From SSSZ01 sp036732025 (GTDB lineage Bacteria > Pseudomonadota > Gammaproteobacteria > Burkholderiales > Rhodocyclaceae), in NCBI GenBank assembly GCA_036732025.1, contig DAINDE010000051.1, positions 1 through 27,229 on the forward strand: 27,229 nucleotides of DNA. The letters are read 5' to 3'. The notes under the pieces were generated by a model, which did no database searches, was not told the origin of the DNA, and saw nothing but the letters and a program-made list of their open reading frames with translations. Positions 23,851 to 27,229 of this stretch are shown in pieces. The position numbers and the translations under genes are program-made. Each line of letters starts with the position of its first letter. Position 1 is the stretch's first letter.

Positions 23851-23900
23851 GGCGTGTTCACGGTAACCGGCGTCGCCCGTCGCCTACTGTGACACGCCCT
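23849..23900. repeat. Long inverted repeat between convergent genes
   Basis: Arms AGGGCGTGTTCAC (23849-23861) and GTGACACGCCCT (23889-23900) pair over 12 positions with one bulged T. Between them lie GGTAACC and a GGCG/CGCC stem. It could be a bidirectional terminator for two convergent genes, or a REP/MITE-like mobile repeat. The left arm includes the last bases of the preceding stop codon. No transposase or target duplication is seen. Confidence 0.5.
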
Positions 23901-23926
23901 GGGGAACGGCGGCCGGGCGTCCTCTC

Positions 23927-26689
23927 CTAGCTGCCGCCGCCGCGGACGAGGTAGAGGGACGGCGACGCTGCGTCCTGGGCCTCCTGCGGCGGACTGCCGT
24001 TGGCGGCGAAGCGGATCTTGTTGTGGCCGGCGTTCTTGGCCCGGTACATGGCGGCGTCGGCGCTGCGCAGGACGTCGTCCACGGTCTCCCCGTCCCGGGG
24101 GTAGATGGCGATGCCGATGCTTACGGCGATGGTCAGCCGGTGGCCCTGGATGACGTAGGGCTGGGCGATGGCGCTGCGCAGCTTCTCGCCGAGTTCGAGG
24201 AGTTTCACCGGTTCGTGCAGCTCGGGGACGAGGATGACGAACTCGTCGCCCCCCTGGCGGGAGACGGTGTCGGAATCGCGGGTGATGGCCTTGAGGCGGC
24301 GGGCGACCTCGATGAGCAGGGCGTCGCCGACATTGTGGCCGTACTCGTCGTTGACCTGCTTGAAGAGGTCGAGGTCGGCGAAGAGCACGGCAAAGTGCTT
24401 GCCGTAGCGCCGCGCCGTGGACAGCAAGAGGGACATGCGCTCGATGAGGAGCGCCCGGTTGGGGAGGTCGGTGAGGTAATCGTAGTGGGCAAGGTGGTGC
24501 ATGCGCGCCTCGGTCTTCTTGCGTTCCGAGATGTCGCTGAAGATGGCCACGTAGTTGGCGATGCGCCCGTCCGGCCGGGTCACCCGGGTAATGGCCATCC
24601 ATGCCGGGTAGATGGGGCCGTCCCGGTGCTTGTTCCAGATTTCGCCTTCCCAGTGGTCGGTGCTTTCCAGGCAGTGCTCGATGCCTGCGAAGAAGGTCTC
24701 GGCGTGGCGTTTGGAGGCAAGCCAGCCGAGGGTCTTGCCGATGGCCTCCTCGGCGGGGTAGCCGGTGATGGCGGTGAAGGCCTCGTTCACGGAAATGATG
24801 CGCTTGTTGGCGTCGGTGATGAAGATGCCCTCGTGGCAGGCCTCGAATACCCGGGCCGCCAGGGCCATGTTGGCTTCCGCCTCCTTGCGGGCGGTGATGT
24901 CGGTGACGACGCCCACCAGGCCGCAGTTCTCGCCCTTGCTGTTGACCAGCGGCCGGCCGGTGAGCAAGCCCCAGAAAAGGCTGCCGTCGGGGCGCCAGTA
25001 GAGGCGCTCCACATTGACCATGGGCATGCCCCGGGTGAGGATGGCCTGCATTTTCTTGCGGGCGTTGTCCCGCTCGGGCGGGGCGATGAGGCTGACGTAT
25101 TCGTTGCCGATGATGTTGCGCAGGGGCTGGCAGAAGATTTCCGCCATGCGGTTGTTGGCATGGACGATGCGCCCCTCGGGGTTCATCAGGAAGATGGCGG
25201 CGCTGGAAGCGTCGTAGATGGAGCGGAGCAGGGCTTCCCGCTCGAACACTGCGGCCTCGGCCTGCTTGCGGTCGTTGATGTCCACCGTCGAGCCCATGTA
25301 GCCGCCCACCTCTCCCTTGTCGTTGAAGCGGGGGGTGCCGGAGTCCATGACCCAGTGGTAAGTGCCGTCGATATGGGCGAGGCGGTATTCGAGATTGAAG
25401 GCCTCGCCATCGGTACAGGCCTCGGCGATGATCTGCAGGCAGCGGGTCTTGTCGTCGGGGTGGATGAAGTCCGACCACTTGTAGGGCGCCCCCCGGTTGG
25501 GATCGCAGCCGGTGAAATCGAGCCACTGGCGGCTGAACCAGGTACGGCGGCCGTCGGCCTCGGAGACCCAGATGAGCACCGGTACCGCGTTGGCGAGGAC
25601 GCGGAAGCGGCGCTTGCTCTCGGCCAGGCTTTCGTTGGCCTTGGCGCTTTTCTCCAGGGCCTCGGCCACCTTGCGGTGGTTGCTGACCAGGATGTGGGCG
25701 AGGACGGCGAGGATCAGGCTGAGCAGCGCCCCGCCGGCGAGGATGCGCAGGCCGGCGGCGGAGACCATGGCCGGCACGTAGCCCGGCCGGGCGGCCACCA
25801 GCAGGCTCAGGGACTGGCCGCCGAAGTCCAGGTGCCACAGGGCCGTGCGCCCGGCTTCCGTCTCGGCGGGGGCGGAATCGTAGAGGAGCCCCTCGGCGCC
25901 GGGTTTCTTGCCCTGGTAAAGACGGATGAAGAGCCGTTCCTGCCACTTGGGATCGTTGGCGGCAAAGGTGCTGTCGAGGAAGGGGGCGAGCAGCAGGGGA
26001 GCGTAGGCCCAGCCGGCCAGGTCGCCGTTGCCGTTGCGCAAGGCGGGGGCGAACATGATGAGGCCGCGCCCCAGGCCGGGGAATTCCGGCGCCAGGTCGA
26101 TCAATCCGGTCAGGGTGGCGGTACCGCCTTCCCGGGCGCGTTCCATGGCGCTGCGCCGGGGGAGGTCGGAAAAGAGGTCGAAGCCCAGGGCCCGGCTTTC
26201 CGGCATCAGGTGGGACAGGGGGGCGTAGGTCGGGCCGCCTCCGGTCGGATAGACGGAGTAGGCCGGGAACCCCTCGCTGCGGATGCCCAGGGTATGCTGT
26301 TCCAGGCTGCCCGCCGGCACCAGGGCAGAGAAGGCGAGACCGGCGACGCCGGGGTGGCGGGCGGCCAGTTGCTGGGATTCCACGTAGGCCTGGAAGGCAG
26401 GGCGGTCGATGGCGGAGGTTGCGGTAAACAGGCCGCCGACGCCCCGCAGCAGTTGCTCCGTCGCCTGCAGACGGCCGTCGAGGGTGCGTACCAGGGCGGC
26501 GGCCTCGGCCTCGAACTGCTGCTGGGCCGCGGCCCGGTGGTCGCTGCGGGAATTCCACCAGACCAGGGCCGTGGCGAGCAGGCCGGCGGACAGGAGCAGC
26601 CAGGGCAGCCATCGCATCAGGCCGGCGCGCTCGGGTACCTCGGTCTCGAAAGTGCTGGCGTCGAAGGGGGCGATGGAGTTGTTATTCAC
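23927..26689 (-). CDS. CHASE-PAS-GGDEF diguanylate cyclase
   Basis: Makes cyclic di-GMP from GTP in response to an external signal. It has 920 residues: TM1 about 27-45, a periplasmic CHASE domain about 75-300 (FSALVP, PALRNGNGDLAGWAY), TM2 about 313-335, a coiled coil 337-362, three PAS/PAC units (about 362-475, 480-600, 605-725) and a GGDEF domain with the catalytic GGDEF at 813-817. The product-inhibition site RxxD (RDSD) lies five residues before it. No EAL domain. The start is GTG at 26689 with GGGGAG in front. It lies 35 bases downstream of metF on the same strand and could be read through from it. Signal unknown. Confidence 0.93.
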   Translation of the reverse strand: MNNNSIAPFDASTFETEVPERAGLMRWLPWLLLSAGLLATALVWWNSRSDHRAAAQQQFEAEAAALVRTLDGRLQATEQLLRGVGGLFTATSAIDRPAFQAYVESQQLAARHPGVAGLAFSALVPAGSLEQHTLGIRSEGFPAYSVYPTGGGPTYAPLSHLMPESRALGFDLFSDLPRRSAMERAREGGTATLTGLIDLAPEFPGLGRGLIMFAPALRNGNGDLAGWAYAPLLLAPFLDSTFAANDPKWQERLFIRLYQGKKPGAEGLLYDSAPAETEAGRTALWHLDFGGQSLSLLVAARPGYVPAMVSAAGLRILAGGALLSLILAVLAHILVSNHRKVAEALEKSAKANESLAESKRRFRVLANAVPVLIWVSEADGRRTWFSRQWLDFTGCDPNRGAPYKWSDFIHPDDKTRCLQIIAEACTDGEAFNLEYRLAHIDGTYHWVMDSGTPRFNDKGEVGGYMGSTVDINDRKQAEAAVFEREALLRSIYDASSAAIFLMNPEGRIVHANNRMAEIFCQPLRNIIGNEYVSLIAPPERDNARKKMQAILTRGMPMVNVERLYWRPDGSLFWGLLTGRPLVNSKGENCGLVGVVTDITARKEAEANMALAARVFEACHEGIFITDANKRIISVNEAFTAITGYPAEEAIGKTLGWLASKRHAETFFAGIEHCLESTDHWEGEIWNKHRDGPIYPAWMAITRVTRPDGRIANYVAIFSDISERKKTEARMHHLAHYDYLTDLPNRALLIERMSLLLSTARRYGKHFAVLFADLDLFKQVNDEYGHNVGDALLIEVARRLKAITRDSDTVSRQGGDEFVILVPELHEPVKLLELGEKLRSAIAQPYVIQGHRLTIAVSIGIAIYPRDGETVDDVLRSADAAMYRAKNAGHNKIRFAANGSPPQEAQDAASPSLYLVRGGGS

Positions 26690-26724
26690 GGAACTCCCCG
26701 GCGGGAATGGTCAGGCTACATATA

Positions 26725-27229
26725 CTACCTGAGCCGATGGCATATTTCCGTAGTCAATCCGGATTGGTTCATGCAGTAAAAATGCAGGCCGGGCGCGCCG
26801 CCTGCGAGTAAGCGCTCACATAGCTCCGTAACCACGTCCAGGCCAAAGGCGCGGATCGATTCCACGTCGTCGCCGAAGCTCTCGAATTTCCTGCGCATCC
26901 AGCGCGGGATCTCGGCGCCGCAGGCATCGGAGAAGCGCGCCAGCTTGGAGAAGCTGCCGATGGGCATGATGCCGGGGACGATAGGGATGTCCACGCCCAG
27001 GGCGCGGGCTTCGTCCACGAAGTGGAAATAGGCGTCGGCGTTGTAGAAATACTGGGTGATGGCAGAATTGGCGCCGGCCTTCACCTTGCGCGCGAAGTTT
27101 TGCAGGTCGTCGCGGGGGCTCCTGGCCTGGGGGTGCCATTCCGGGTAGGCGGCCACCTCCAGGCTGAAGTGGTCGCCGGTTTCGGTGCGGATGAATTCCA
27201 CCAGTTCGTTGGCGTAGCGGAATTCGCCG
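26725..27229 (-). CDS. metF: Methylenetetrahydrofolate reductase, 5' part beyond window
   Basis: FAD enzyme reducing 5,10-methylene-THF to 5-methyl-THF for methionine synthesis. About 167 C-terminal residues are visible; the N-terminal part (start, first barrel strands) lies off the right edge. Recognisable blocks are AGANSAITQYFYNADAYF (flavin/folate barrel segment), IPIVPGIMPIGSF and the C-terminal GLHFYCMNQSGLTTEI, standard for MetF. The stop is TAG at 26725. Any upstream riboswitch or regulatory element would be outside the window. Confidence 0.93.
   Translation of the reverse strand, partial: GEFRYANELVEFIRTETGDHFSLEVAAYPEWHPQARSPRDDLQNFARKVKAGANSAITQYFYNADAYFHFVDEARALGVDIPIVPGIMPIGSFSKLARFSDACGAEIPRWMRRKFESFGDDVESIRAFGLDVVTELCERLLAGGAPGLHFYCMNQSGLTTEICHRLR

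Noticed and set aside
24023..26779. 918-codon plus-strand frame opposite the GGDEF gene
   Set aside because: Antisense frame of a GC-rich gene; the composition (GV/DE/AG-rich, no recognisable domain) is that of a shadow, while CHASE, PAS and GGDEF are read on the minus strand.

Overview
This window looks like a chromosomal segment of a GC-rich betaproteobacterium, most likely of the Rhodocyclales/Azoarcus-Dechloromonas type. The support is an EIIA(Man)-HPr-EI phosphotransferase cluster without sugar-specific EIIB/EIIC, Pal/OmpA and class I cytochrome c genes of betaproteobacterial style, and above all a circularly permuted (two-piece) tmRNA gene with tag ANDEQFAIAA. The genus is inference; no 16S rRNA lies in the window.

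Layout. 1-1304 (minus): truncated serralysin-like RTX metalloprotease. 1496-4090 (minus): ergothioneine genes egtD and egtB, preceded by a DUF1059 protein. 4186-6094: LysR regulator divergent from an EamA transporter. 6161-8636 (plus): PTS genes for EIIA(Man), HPr and EI. 8875-11097 (plus): TonB-dependent receptor with a CxxxM plug motif like the copper receptors OprC/NosA. It converges on a minus-strand run 16835-11104: tonB, exbB, exbD, a second receptor, a Cys-rich BNR/sialidase-fold protein and a thioredoxin-like protein. Upstream of tonB is a perfect FNR-type box (16961-16974). 17130-17380 (minus): two-piece tmRNA with its own promoter. 17539-17934: FliL-like secreted protein. 17957-18150: an assembly artefact (noisy duplicate, ten N, G/T noise). 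18269-20467 (minus): pal, a second OmpA-like lipoprotein, a small cytochrome c and an OmpA-family protein. Divergent from these is a sigma-54-type two-component system (20754-23520) followed by an 89-residue unknown protein. 23927-27229 (minus): CHASE/PAS/GGDEF diguanylate cyclase behind a truncated metF.

How the parts may work together. The two receptors, the dedicated TonB-ExbB-ExbD motor, the Cys-rich BNR protein and the CVHC thioredoxin look like one outer-membrane metal (probably copper) acquisition island. An oxygen-responsive FNR-type regulator may control it, which would fit copper supply to anaerobic respiration enzymes; this is inference. The envelope operon pal/OmpA-like/cytochrome/OmpA beside the NtrB/NtrC-like pair is a second unit that may be linked by regulation. 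The most solid unusual items are the permuted tmRNA, whose two pieces are separated by only about four bases, and the scaffold-join artefact at 17957-18150.
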